Shown here: piece by piece, positions 1 through 5,418 of the stretch | Numbering within the stretch: position 1 is the stretch's first letter | Layout of the letters: every line of letters begins with the position of its first letter | NCBI GenBank assembly: GCA_025465405.1 | Contig: JAODNL010000237.1 | Coordinates: 1 to 7,137 of the forward strand | Length of the DNA: 7,137 nucleotides | Origin: Pseudonocardiales bacterium | Lineage (GTDB): Bacteria; Actinomycetota; Actinomycetes; Mycobacteriales; Jatrophihabitantaceae | Reading direction: 5' to 3' | Position numbers and translations under genes: made by a program | Notes under the pieces: generated by a model | What the model was told of the DNA's origin: nothing | The model's input: the letters and a program-made list of their open reading frames with translations, nothing else | Database searches by the model: none

Positions 1-1139
1 GGTTGCACGTAGTAGGCGCCCGCTGCCTCGTCGGCGAGCACACGCGCGCCGCCGGCGATCAGTTCGCCACCGTTGGCCGTAGCCTTCTCGATCGCAGCCA
101 CATAGCCCTGGTACGCGGTCTCGTCGACGAGTGGCCCGACCAGCGTTCCGGTCTCGAGCGGCGAGCCGATCGGCAGCGACTCGTAGGCGGCCTTGAGCCG
201 CGTGACCAGTTCGTCCGCGATCGACGAATGCGCGATGACCCGGCGCAGCGAGGTGCAGCGCTGCCCGGCTGTGCCGGCCGCGGAGAACACGATGCCCCGC
301 ACGGTGAGGTCGAGGTCCGCGGACGGCGCGACGATGGCGGCGTTGTTGCCGCCGAGCTCGAGCAGCAGGCGACCGAACCGCCCCGCGACGCGCGGAGCGA
401 CCGCGCGACCCATACGCGTCGAGCCGGTCGCGCTGACGAGTGCGACGCGCGGATCGTCGACGAGCAGTTCGCCGACCCCGACCCCGCCGAGCACGACCGA
501 GGAGATCGCCGTGGGCGCACCGACCCGGCGGGCCGCCTCGGCGATCAGCGACTGGCAGGCAAGCGCGGTGAGCAGCGTTTTCTCCGACGGCTTCCACACG
601 ACCGCGTCGCCGCAGACCAACGCCAGGGCGGCGTTCCATGACCAGACCGCAACCGGGAAGTTGAACGCGCTGATGACGCCGACGACCCCGAGCGGGTGCC
701 ACTGTTCCATCATCCGGTGGCCGGGCCGCTCCGAAGCGATGGTCAGACCGAACAGCTGCCGTGACAGACCGACGGCGAGGTCGCAGATGTCGATCATCTC
801 CTGCACCTCGCCGAGGCCCTCCGAGCGGATCTTGCCCGCCTCGATCGAGACGAGCGCGCCGAGATCGTTCTTGTGCTCACGCAGCAACTCGCCGAGCTCG
901 CGCACGAGCTGGCCCCGAACCGGAGCCGGGACGGCGCGCCACTGCCGGAACGCCTCGTGGGCATTGCCGACGATCGAGGCGACGTCGTCAGCGCTGTGCG
1001 GGCGCAATCGGGCCAGCTCGCCACCGGTGATCGGCGAGCGGGCGACGAGCGTGCCGTCGCCCGGCAGGTCGGTGACACCGAGGCGCGACAGGATGGCCGC
1101 GGTCTCGGCGGACAGTGCGACGGCGGTCGGAACGGTCAT
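1..1139 (-). CDS. amaB: ALDH7-family aldehyde dehydrogenase, probably L-piperidine-6-carboxylate dehydrogenase (partial, C-terminus beyond window)
   Basis: Read on the minus strand from the ATG at 1139-1137, the frame stays open to the window edge and gives 379 residues of a family that usually has about 500. The N-terminal half is the NAD-binding Rossmann part, with FNFPVAVWSWN at residues 159-169 and VVWKPSEKT at 180-188. The catalytic general base is Glu261 in LELGGNN (259-265), and the nucleophile is Cys295 in AGQRCT (291-296). LELGGNN with AGQRCT is typical of ALDH7 (antiquitin / Pcd / AmaB) rather than generic aldehyde dehydrogenases. Known members oxidise alpha-aminoadipate semialdehyde, in equilibrium with piperideine-6-carboxylate, to alpha-aminoadipate in lysine breakdown; actinobacterial copies are often called pcd. 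A GAGGAG ribosome binding site lies 5 nt before the ATG. The partner lysine 6-aminotransferase gene is not in view, so the exact substrate is inferred. The ALDH call is very secure and the subfamily fairly so. Confidence 0.88.
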   Translation of the reverse strand, partial: MTVPTAVALSAETAAILSRLGVTDLPGDGTLVARSPITGGELARLRPHSADDVASIVGNAHEAFRQWRAVPAPVRGQLVRELGELLREHKNDLGALVSIEAGKIRSEGLGEVQEMIDICDLAVGLSRQLFGLTIASERPGHRMMEQWHPLGVVGVISAFNFPVAVWSWNAALALVCGDAVVWKPSEKTLLTALACQSLIAEAARRVGAPTAISSVVLGGVGVGELLVDDPRVALVSATGSTRMGRAVAPRVAGRFGRLLLELGGNNAAIVAPSADLDLTVRGIVFSAAGTAGQRCTSLRRVIAHSSIADELVTRLKAAYESLPIGSPLETGTLVGPLVDETAYQGYVAAIEKATANGGELIAGGARVLADEAAGAYYVQ

Positions 1140-1214
1140 CGTGACTCCTCGTCTTTGCTTACGACTCATTACAGTATGACGTAAGTTGTACTTATGCCTA
1201 ACGGGGACGACCGG
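1140..1214. promoter_or_regulatory. Divergent control region between the aldehyde dehydrogenase and lysR, with TTAC/GTAA half-sites
   Basis: These 75 bp are the only DNA between the two divergent starts, so both promoters must lie here or extend into the genes. CTTACG (1158-1163) pairs with CGTAAG (1180-1185), and TCAT (1166-1169) pairs with ATGA (1176-1179) inside it. TTAC occurs at 1159-1162 and 1169-1172, exactly 10 bp apart, and is mirrored by GTAA at 1181-1184. A further dyad, AAGT-TGT-ACTT, spans 1183-1193. TACAGTA at 1170-1176 fits a TANNNT -10 box on both strands, so the two promoters may share one melting region; I see no good -35 for either. GAGGAG on the minus strand (1150-1145) is the ribosome binding site of the dehydrogenase. 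Divergent LysR genes usually bind such dyads, so this is the likely operator, but that is inference. Confidence 0.55.
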
Positions 1215-2105
1215 ATGCTCGACGTCGGACGCCTCCGCCTGCTGAGGGAAGTCGCTCTACGCGGCACGATTGCGGGGGCGGCGCGGTCTCTTGGCCTCAC
1301 CTCGTCGGCGGTCTCCCAGCAGCTCTCCGCGCTCGAGCGCGAGGCGGGCACCGCGCTGGTCGATCGATCGCCACGGGGAGTCGCGCTCACCGGTGCCGGT
1401 CACGCCCTTTCGACGCGCGCCGGCGAGCTGATCGACGTCCTGGCCTCGGCCCGGGCCGACCTCGACCGGATCAGTGGGTCGGTCGCCGGCCCGGTCGCGA
1501 TCGCATCCGTTGCGAGTGCCGCCGCGACCGTCGTGTCCGACGCCGTCTGCGAACTGCGCCAGGTGCATCCGGGTATCGCCGCGTCCGTTCGTGCCGCTGA
1601 ACCCGCCCGGGCGCTGGAGTTGCTGCTCGCGGGGGACGTGGATCTCGCCGTCGTCGACGAGTACGACTACGTGCCGCTGGCGCTGCCGGACTTCGTCGTG
1701 GCCCGCGAACTCTGCGCTGAACCCCTGGTCGTGGTGGCTCCGGTCGGCACGCTCGGGCGCCGGCGGCCGACGCTCGCGAGCCTGGCCGGCGTCGACTGGG
1801 TGATGCCGCCCGACGACGCGGCCTGCGGGCAGGCCGTGCGTTCGGCCTGCCGGGCCGCCGGGTTCGAGCCGCGCGTGCGGTGGGAGACCGACGACATGCT
1901 GTTGCTCGTGCGAGCCGTTGCCGCCGGTCACGGCCTGGCCGTGCTGCCGCGCCGCTCGATCGCCGAGGGCGCGGCGCCCGTCGAGACGCGACCGCTGCGT
2001 GAGCCACGACTCGAGCGCCGGCTGATCGCCGTCGCCCGCGCAAGCGCGCTGACCCGGCCGGTGATCGGCGCCGTGCTGGACGCGCTGGCTGTGGCCGCCC
2101 GCTGA
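1215..2105 (+). CDS. LysR-family transcriptional regulator
   Basis: The 296-residue product has the normal LysR length. Residues 1-65 form the winged helix-turn-helix, with AGAARSLGLTSSAVSQQLSALE at about 20-41 and the following wing DRSPRGVALTGAGHAL. The rest is the periplasmic-binding-protein-like effector domain (from about residue 90), where a small-molecule ligand would bind. I chose the ATG at 1215 because GGGGA (1203-1207) precedes it by 7 nt and the protein then begins MLDVGRLRLL, as in relatives. The in-frame ATG at 1194 would add 7 residues but has no ribosome binding site and lies on the edge of the operator dyads. The gene is divergent from the aldehyde dehydrogenase, so it probably controls that gene and itself, perhaps sensing lysine or a lysine breakdown product. 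The family is certain; the target and ligand are inferred, and I cannot assign a gene symbol. Confidence 0.93.
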   Translation: MLDVGRLRLLREVALRGTIAGAARSLGLTSSAVSQQLSALEREAGTALVDRSPRGVALTGAGHALSTRAGELIDVLASARADLDRISGSVAGPVAIASVASAAATVVSDAVCELRQVHPGIAASVRAAEPARALELLLAGDVDLAVVDEYDYVPLALPDFVVARELCAEPLVVVAPVGTLGRRRPTLASLAGVDWVMPPDDAACGQAVRSACRAAGFEPRVRWETDDMLLLVRAVAAGHGLAVLPRRSIAEGAAPVETRPLREPRLERRLIAVARASALTRPVIGAVLDALAVAAR

Positions 2106-2195
2106 CACATCCGCCGGGCTACGGGTACCGTCGGAGCGCCGCGCGAGGACGCGTGGATGCAGCCGACGCACCTTTCGACCCGCGGAGGATGGCCC
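2106..2195 (+). other. Short intergenic stretch before the Imm1-like gene
   Basis: No hairpin followed by a T-run is visible after the lysR stop. TACCGT at 2126-2131 fits the loose TANNNT -10 pattern and would start a transcript near 2138 with a leader of about 58 nt, but no -35 supports it. GGAGGA at 2184-2189 is a strong Shine-Dalgarno site 6 nt before the GTG at 2196. It decides the start of the next gene against the upstream in-frame ATG at 2157, which has no such site. Confidence 0.45.
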
Positions 2196-2588
2196 GTGCG
2201 GTTCCGGTACTTCGACCCGACTCAGCAGTCCACCGTCGAGGGTGAGGTGCACTCCGGGGGCGAGGTTGCCGAACTCGTGGCCTTGATCGGCCGCCTGCGC
2301 GCGGATCGCGTCCCTGCGGTGGAGTTCGCCAACCACGACGGCTCGTCCCTGGTGCTCGGTGTTGCCGGCGAGCGTGCCGTCCTCCTGTGGACCGACACCG
2401 ACGGTTCGACCGCTCACAGCGTCGGCCGAAACGTCGGCGACGGCGTGGTGTTCGACTACCTCGGCTCGTACACCGAGATGCCGTCCACGTATGCCGTTCC
2501 GGTCGATCTCGCGGTCGCCGCGGCCGGTGAATACGTCGAGGCGGGCGTTCCGCCGACCGACGTGGGCGTCCTTCTCGCCCTCGACTGA
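2196..2588 (+). CDS. Imm1-like immunity-family protein
   Basis: This small acidic protein of 130 residues has no signal peptide and no membrane segment. A hydrophobic and charged opening (MRFRYFDPTQ) is followed by AVEFANHDGSSLVLGV (41-56), AVLLWTDTDG (61-70), then VVFDYLGSYTEMPSTYAVPV (84-103) and a final helix ending in VEAGVPPTDVGVL. The block FDYxGxxxExPxxxxxPV followed by a helix and a short final strand resembles the Imm1 family, common in Actinobacteria. Members there include immunity partners of polymorphic or deaminase toxins, but many stand alone. The GTG start is fixed by GGAGGA 6 nt upstream. No toxin gene adjoins it in this window: lysR lies upstream and whiB downstream. Family assignment is from remembered sequence pattern, so I hold it moderately; an immunity role is inference. 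Confidence 0.62.
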   Translation: MRFRYFDPTQQSTVEGEVHSGGEVAELVALIGRLRADRVPAVEFANHDGSSLVLGVAGERAVLLWTDTDGSTAHSVGRNVGDGVVFDYLGSYTEMPSTYAVPVDLAVAAAGEYVEAGVPPTDVGVLLALD

Positions 2589-2623
2589 CGGCCGACCGGA
2601 CGCCCGACAACGGGTGACCGCGG

Positions 2624-2637
2624 ACTCTTAACAGAGT
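2624..2637. promoter_or_regulatory. Inverted repeat ACTCT-TAAC-AGAGT upstream of the whiB promoter
   Basis: Perfect 5-bp arms separated by 4 bp end 6 bp before the -35 box of the whiB promoter. No T-run follows, so it is unlikely to be the terminator of the Imm1-like gene. Its position suits an activator site or an upstream operator. I do not recognise the motif as a known regulator's box. Confidence 0.4.
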
Positions 2638-2643
2638 TGCCGC

Positions 2644-2693
2644 TTGACGAATGGGAACGACACGCGTGTAATTTCCTTGATGTCGTTCACGAC
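2644..2693 (+). promoter_or_regulatory. whiB promoter and overlapping dyads
   Basis: TTGACG (2644-2649), a 17-bp spacer and TGTAAT (2667-2672, 5 of 6 matches to TATAAT) form a near-consensus housekeeping-sigma promoter. The predicted transcription start is near 2679, giving a leader of about 40 nt. Three dyads overlap it: the perfect palindrome ACACGCGTGT (2660-2669), the inverted repeat GAACGACA (2655-2662) / TGTCGTTC (2681-2688), and GTCGT-TC-ACGAC (2682-2693). The first two cover the spacer, the -10 box and the start site, where a repressor would block polymerase. The -35 also coincides with an in-frame TTG at 2644, which argues against that TTG being the whiB start. Regulator unknown. Confidence 0.65.
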
Positions 2694-2718
2694 GAGCGGC
2701 AAATCCCGGGAGGACGTC

Positions 2719-3000
2719 ATGACGGACCTGACCAGCAATCTGGCCGACGACGATCTCGCCGAACTGTTCGGGCTCCCCGACGAGGCGAGCTGGCAGGAGC
2801 GTGCGCTGTGCGCTCAGACCGACCCGGAGGCCTTCTTCCCGGAGAAGGGTGGTTCCACGCGGGAGGCCAAGAAGATCTGCACCGGCTGCGAGGTCCGCGG
2901 CGAGTGCCTCGAATACGCCCTCGCGCACGACGAGCGGTTCGGCATCTGGGGCGGGCTGTCCGAGCGCGAGCGTCGCCGTCTCAAGCGCCGAGCGGTCTAG
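2719..3000 (+). CDS. whiB: WhiB-family iron-sulfur transcriptional regulator (WhiB / WhiB2 / WhmD type)
   Basis: The 93-residue product carries four cysteines, Cys31, Cys54, Cys57 and Cys63 (C-x22-C-x2-C-x5-C), which ligate a [4Fe-4S] cluster in this family. GIWGG at 75-79 is the conserved turn that contacts the primary sigma factor, and the basic tail RRRLKRRAV (85-93) is the DNA-binding part. The core QERALCAQTDPEAFFPEKGG is nearly the same as the Streptomyces WhiB and mycobacterial WhiB2/WhmD group, which acts with WhiA in sporulation septation and cell division; WhmD is essential in mycobacteria. The ATG at 2719 follows GGGAGGA (2708-2714) by 4 nt and lies downstream of the predicted transcription start. 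Longer in-frame starts would fall in the promoter. Its place beside the zincin/DUF3499/manB block supports orthology with whiB2. Convergent with the zincin-like gene. Confidence 0.96.
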   Translation: MTDLTSNLADDDLAELFGLPDEASWQERALCAQTDPEAFFPEKGGSTREAKKICTGCEVRGECLEYALAHDERFGIWGGLSERERRRLKRRAV

Positions 3001-3036
3001 GCCTCAGCGAGAGCCTCAGCGAGAGCCTCAGCCAGG
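3001..3036. repeat. 12-bp tandem repeat between convergent gene ends
   Basis: GCCTCAGCGAGA occurs twice exactly (3001-3012, 3013-3024), followed by a third, diverged copy (GCCTCAGCCAGG, 3025-3036). It begins the base after the whiB stop and runs into the last codons of the zincin-like gene on the other strand, whose TGA stop is the TCA of the third copy. Each copy carries the same TCA, so copy-number change would not alter that protein's end. It does not fold into an evident terminator hairpin: GCCTC has no GAGGC partner here. Probably slippage-derived. Confidence 0.85.
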
Positions 3037-3495
3037 GTCGACTTCGTCGATGTCGCGACCGAGCAGTTCGGCCATGAGCTCGGCGACCACCATGAAGACC
3101 AGGTCAGCGCGATCCTCCGCGTCCACCGCGCGCGCCTCGACCGGCCGGCGGTACACCACCACCACCGGCCCGGCAACACCCTCCACGCCAGACCGATAGA
3201 GCTGGCCGAGCGGTATCCCACGGTCGACGACCACGTCCGGGTCGAAGTCGGACGACCGGCCCTGGTTGACCGGCGGCACCTCCTCGACCGCGAACTCCAC
3301 TCCGGCGAGCTCGGCGGCCCAGTGCTCTTCGAGTTCTTCCACGGCGTCGATGACAAGGTCGTCGAAGGCCTCACTGCGGCTGCGGTGCAGCGGAACCTCG
3401 CGCGGCGCGAGGCCGCCCCGGACGCCCCGGCCGCGCCGATCGCGATGCGGCTTGCCGGACGCCGGCTGCTGGCGGGATCGCGGGCCGGTTCGCAC
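3028..3495 (-). CDS. Zincin-like metallopeptidase-family protein lacking the HExxH motif
   Basis: The 155-residue product matches the small zincin-like family (DUF1025/Zincin_1 type) that sits beside whiB2 and DUF3499 in actinobacteria. A basic N-terminus (RDRRGRGVRGGLAP, 18-31) leads into FDDLVIDAVEELEEHW (44-59), GVEFAVEEVP (65-74), VVVVYRRPVEAR (111-122) and the C-terminal helix FMVVAELMAELLG (134-146). In family members with an intact site this helix holds HExxH; actinobacterial versions I remember read roughly HEVVVEQ. Here His-Glu is replaced by Phe-Met and no second histidine is present, so zinc-dependent proteolysis is not expected. No signal peptide. The GTG at 3495 is chosen because conserved sequence begins about residue 18 and a -10-like TACGCT lies 6 nt upstream, suggesting a leaderless mRNA. 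Starts further upstream are possible but would run into the divergent DUF3499 promoter. Function unknown. Confidence 0.78.
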   Translation of the reverse strand: MRTGPRSRQQPASGKPHRDRRGRGVRGGLAPREVPLHRSRSEAFDDLVIDAVEELEEHWAAELAGVEFAVEEVPPVNQGRSSDFDPDVVVDRGIPLGQLYRSGVEGVAGPVVVVYRRPVEARAVDAEDRADLVFMVVAELMAELLGRDIDEVDPG

Positions 3496-3501
3496 GGCCG
3501 T

Positions 3502-3507
3502 AGCGTA
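3502..3507 (-). promoter_or_regulatory. -10 box (TACGCT) for the zincin-like gene, leaderless layout
   Basis: On the minus strand TACGCT fits TANNNT and ends 6 nt before the GTG at 3495, so transcription would start at or next to the start codon. No ribosome binding site precedes that GTG, which agrees with leaderless translation. No clear -35 is visible. Confidence 0.4.
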
Positions 3508-3574
3508 CGCAGCATTTCCCGCGACACGAGACCGCCGGACGCGGCAGAAACCGGCGGCGACGGTGGCGGCGGGA

Positions 3575-3580
3575 TAGTGT
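3575..3580 (+). promoter_or_regulatory. -10 box (TAGTGT) for the DUF3499 transcript
   Basis: TAGTGT fits TANNNT, and 7 nt later comes the GTG at 3588, where transcription is expected to begin. That GTG opens a short frame rather than DUF3499 itself. The box is divergent from the putative promoter of the zincin-like gene, 68 bp away. No -35 is evident, which is common for actinobacterial promoters. Confidence 0.4.
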
Positions 3581-3587
3581 CCCGGGC

Positions 3588-3623
3588 GTGGGCACCGAGC
3601 GACCGGCGTGGACCGAACGGTGA
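3588..3623 (+). CDS. Possible leaderless mini-ORF (11 residues) overlapping the DUF3499 start
   Basis: GTG at 3588 opens the frame MGTERPAWTER and ends at TGA 3621-3623. That stop overlaps the GTG at 3620 of DUF3499 as GTGA, the classic translational-coupling overlap. The mini-ORF starts 7 nt after a TAGTGT -10 box, so it could be read from a leaderless mRNA and deliver ribosomes to DUF3499, which has no ribosome binding site of its own. The peptide has no repeated residues that would suggest attenuation. It is too short for coding statistics and may be chance. Confidence 0.3.
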   Translation: MGTERPAWTER

Positions 3624-3976
3624 GGGTCGTCCGGCGATGCACCCGAACCGGCTGCGCACGCCCGGCCGTGGCCACCCTGACCTACGCCTACTCCGACCTC
3701 ACCGCCGTCGTCGGACCGCTCGCCAGTTTCGCCGAGCCGCACTCCTACGACCTGTGCGAGGAGCATGCGTTGGGGCTGACCGTGCCGCGCGGCTGGGAAG
3801 TCATGCGCCACGTCGGTGAGTTTCCTGCTCCGATCCCACATGCCGACGACCTCGAGGCGCTCGCCGATGCCGTGCGCGAAGCTGCCCGGATCGAGCCGGC
3901 GCACGTCCTCGACCAGGATGTGGACATGGCGACCGGCCGGCGGGGACACCTGCGCGTCGTCCCCCCGCCGCGCTGA
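3620..3976 (+). CDS. DUF3499 family protein, small putative zinc-binding protein
   Basis: The product is 118 residues from the GTG at 3620. It opens MRVVRRCTRTGCARPAVATL, continues AYSDLTAVVGPLASFAEPHSYDLCEEH and then PRGWEVMR, the pattern of the DUF3499 family found in nearly all actinobacteria next to manB. Cys7, Cys12, Cys46 and His49 (CxxxxC and CxxH) look like a zinc-binding set. The C-terminal half after about residue 70 is acidic then basic and poorly conserved. No signal peptide or membrane segment. The GTG at 3608 would add four residues; neither GTG has a Shine-Dalgarno site. I prefer 3620 because relatives begin a few residues before the first cysteine and because of the GTGA overlap with the mini-ORF. 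Function unknown; its constant neighbourhood with whiB and manB is the only clue. Confidence 0.85.
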   Translation: MRVVRRCTRTGCARPAVATLTYAYSDLTAVVGPLASFAEPHSYDLCEEHALGLTVPRGWEVMRHVGEFPAPIPHADDLEALADAVREAARIEPAHVLDQDVDMATGRRGHLRVVPPPR

Positions 3977-4022
3977 CGGGCGCTGACTCGCACACTGGCC
4001 GCCGCACCGCACGCCTCGTCGG

Positions 4023-4028
4023 TAGGCT
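4023..4028 (+). promoter_or_regulatory. -10 box (TAGGCT) for manB, leaderless layout
   Basis: TAGGCT matches the TANNNT consensus of actinobacterial housekeeping promoters and ends 8 nt before the GTG at 4037. No ribosome binding site lies in that gap. Transcription would start at or within a few bases of the start codon, so the manB mRNA is probably leaderless. The operon therefore seems able to be transcribed separately from DUF3499, whose stop is 60 bp upstream. Confidence 0.55.
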
Positions 4029-4036
4029 CACGAATC

Positions 4037-5404
4037 GTGGATCTCTCGACGATCGTCAAGGCGTATGACGTACGTGGCACCGTTCCGGACCAGCTGGACG
4101 AACCGATCGCCCGCGCCATCGGCGCCGCGTTCGTCGATGTCACGGGGGCCCGGCGCATCGTCACCGCGCACGACATGCGCGACTCCGGCCCCGGCCTGGC
4201 CCGTGCGTTCGCCGAAGGAGCTCTGCACCGGGGGGCGTCGGTCGTCGAGGCTGGTCTCGGCTCCACCGACATGCTGTACTTCGCGTCCGGGCACCTCGGC
4301 CTGCCCGGCGCGATGTTCACGGCCAGCCACAACCCCGCGCAGTACAACGGCATCAAGATGTGCCGGGCGAACGCGGTGGCGATCGGCCAGGACACCGGAC
4401 TGGCTGAGATCGGCCGGCGAGCCGGCGCGCTGCTCGCCGATGGCCTGCCGCCGGCTGAAGTCGCTGGCACCGTCGAGCAGGTCGACCTGCTCACTCCCTA
4501 CGCCGAGTACCTCCGGGGTCTCGTGGACCTCAGCGGTATCCGGCCGTTGCGGGTCGTCGTCGACGCCGGAAACGGCATGGGCGGCTACACCGTCCCGGCC
4601 GTGCTCGGTGACGCGGCACTTCCGCCGCTGCCGCTGACGATCATCCCGCTCTACTTCGAGCTGGACGGTTCGTTCCCCAACCACGAGGCGAACCCGCTCG
4701 AGCCGGCCAACCTGGTCGATCTGCAGCGTGCGGTGGTTGCCGAGGGCGCGGACCTCGGGCTCGCGTTCGACGGCGACGCCGACCGTTGCTTCGTCGTCGA
4801 CGCGGCGGGAGCGGCCGTTTCGCCGAGCGCGATCACTGCGCTGGTCGCCGTGCGTGAGCTCGCGAAGTATCCCGGCGCGACCGTGATCCACAACCTGATC
4901 ACCTCCCGCGCGGTTCCCGAGGTGATCCGCGAGCACGGCGGGAATCCGGTACGTACCCGGGTCGGCCATTCCTTCATCAAGGCCGAGATGGCGCGCACCA
5001 ATGCGGTCTTCGGCGGCGAGCACTCGGCGCACTACTACTTCCGCGAATTCTGGTTCGCCGACACCGGCATGCTGGCGGCCATGCATGTGCTGGCCGCGCT
5101 GGGTGAGCAGCCCGCCACATTGGCTGAGATCAGCGCCGAGTTCAACCGGTACGTCGCCTCGGGTGAGATCAACTCAACCGTGTCCGATCCGGCCGGTCGG
5201 CTGGCGGCCGTACGTGCCGCGTTCGCCGATCGCGCGAAGAACATCGACGAGTTGGACGGGCTGACCGTGGAACTGCCGGACGGCAGCTGGTTCAACGTCC
5301 GCGCGTCCAACACCGAGCCACTCCTTCGGCTCAACGTCGAAGGGCCGGACGAGCAAGCCATGGCGCGGGTCCGCGACGAGGCGCTCGCGGTTATCCACGG
5401 CTGA
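4037..5404 (+). CDS. manB: Phosphomannomutase / phosphoglucomutase (alpha-D-phosphohexomutase)
   Basis: This cytoplasmic enzyme of 455 residues, the usual length, interconverts mannose-6-phosphate and mannose-1-phosphate (many also act on glucose phosphates), feeding GDP-mannose for mannosylated envelope glycans and lipids. All four active-site loops are intact. Ser97 in TASHNP (95-100) is the phosphoserine. DGDADR (245-250) binds magnesium through Asp245, Asp247 and Asp249. GGEHS (326-330) reads the sugar, and RASNTEP (422-428) holds the phosphate. The GTG at 4037 begins directly after a TAGGCT -10 region, and the family normally starts with a short lead to KAYDVRG, as here. It is the first gene of a tight run: the Trm112-like gene begins 14 nt after its stop. 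Orthologues are pmmA/manB of mycobacteria and Streptomyces. Mannose versus glucose preference cannot be read from sequence; the symbol follows the conserved context. Confidence 0.96.
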   Translation: MDLSTIVKAYDVRGTVPDQLDEPIARAIGAAFVDVTGARRIVTAHDMRDSGPGLARAFAEGALHRGASVVEAGLGSTDMLYFASGHLGLPGAMFTASHNPAQYNGIKMCRANAVAIGQDTGLAEIGRRAGALLADGLPPAEVAGTVEQVDLLTPYAEYLRGLVDLSGIRPLRVVVDAGNGMGGYTVPAVLGDAALPPLPLTIIPLYFELDGSFPNHEANPLEPANLVDLQRAVVAEGADLGLAFDGDADRCFVVDAAGAAVSPSAITALVAVRELAKYPGATVIHNLITSRAVPEVIREHGGNPVRTRVGHSFIKAEMARTNAVFGGEHSAHYYFREFWFADTGMLAAMHVLAALGEQPATLAEISAEFNRYVASGEINSTVSDPAGRLAAVRAAFADRAKNIDELDGLTVELPDGSWFNVRASNTEPLLRLNVEGPDEQAMARVRDEALAVIHG

Positions 5405-5407
5405 CGC

Positions 5408-5413
5408 GAGGAG
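5408..5413 (+). promoter_or_regulatory. Ribosome binding site of the Trm112-like gene
   Basis: GAGGAG, 5 nt before the ATG at 5419, lies in the 14-nt gap after manB. It shows that this gene is translated with its own initiation signal on the manB transcript, unlike the neighbouring genes, which lack a Shine-Dalgarno site. Confidence 0.8.
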
Positions 5414-5418
5414 ATCCA

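Noticed and set aside
193..1179. Long plus-strand open frame of 328 codons opposite the aldehyde dehydrogenase
   Set aside because: The minus strand carries a clear ALDH with Glu and Cys motifs. The plus frame is rich in Ser, Arg, Thr and Pro with no recognisable motif, as expected of an antisense shadow in GC-rich DNA.
1257..2417. Minus-strand open frame of 386 codons across lysR and the Imm1-like gene
   Set aside because: It covers two well-supported plus-strand genes and the gap between them, and its composition (Gly, Arg, His, Gln rich) shows no domain.
2644..2718. Longer whiB start at the TTG at 2644 (adds 25 residues)
   Set aside because: The TTG is the -35 box of the predicted promoter, and the extra residues are absent from the family; the ATG at 2719 has a strong ribosome binding site.
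3001..3036. Tandem repeat as a CRISPR array or Rho-independent terminator
   Set aside because: Units are 12 bp with no spacers, and there is no hairpin with a T-run, so neither reading holds.
2997..3659. Minus-strand frame ending in ALAEALAEA next to the zincin-like gene
   Set aside because: The Ala-Leu-Ala-Glu tail is simply the 12-bp tandem repeat translated in the wrong frame; the family match lies in the frame ending at 3028.
4028..5086. Minus-strand open frame of 352 codons inside manB
   Set aside because: manB has all four active-site loops intact on the plus strand; the antisense frame has no motif.
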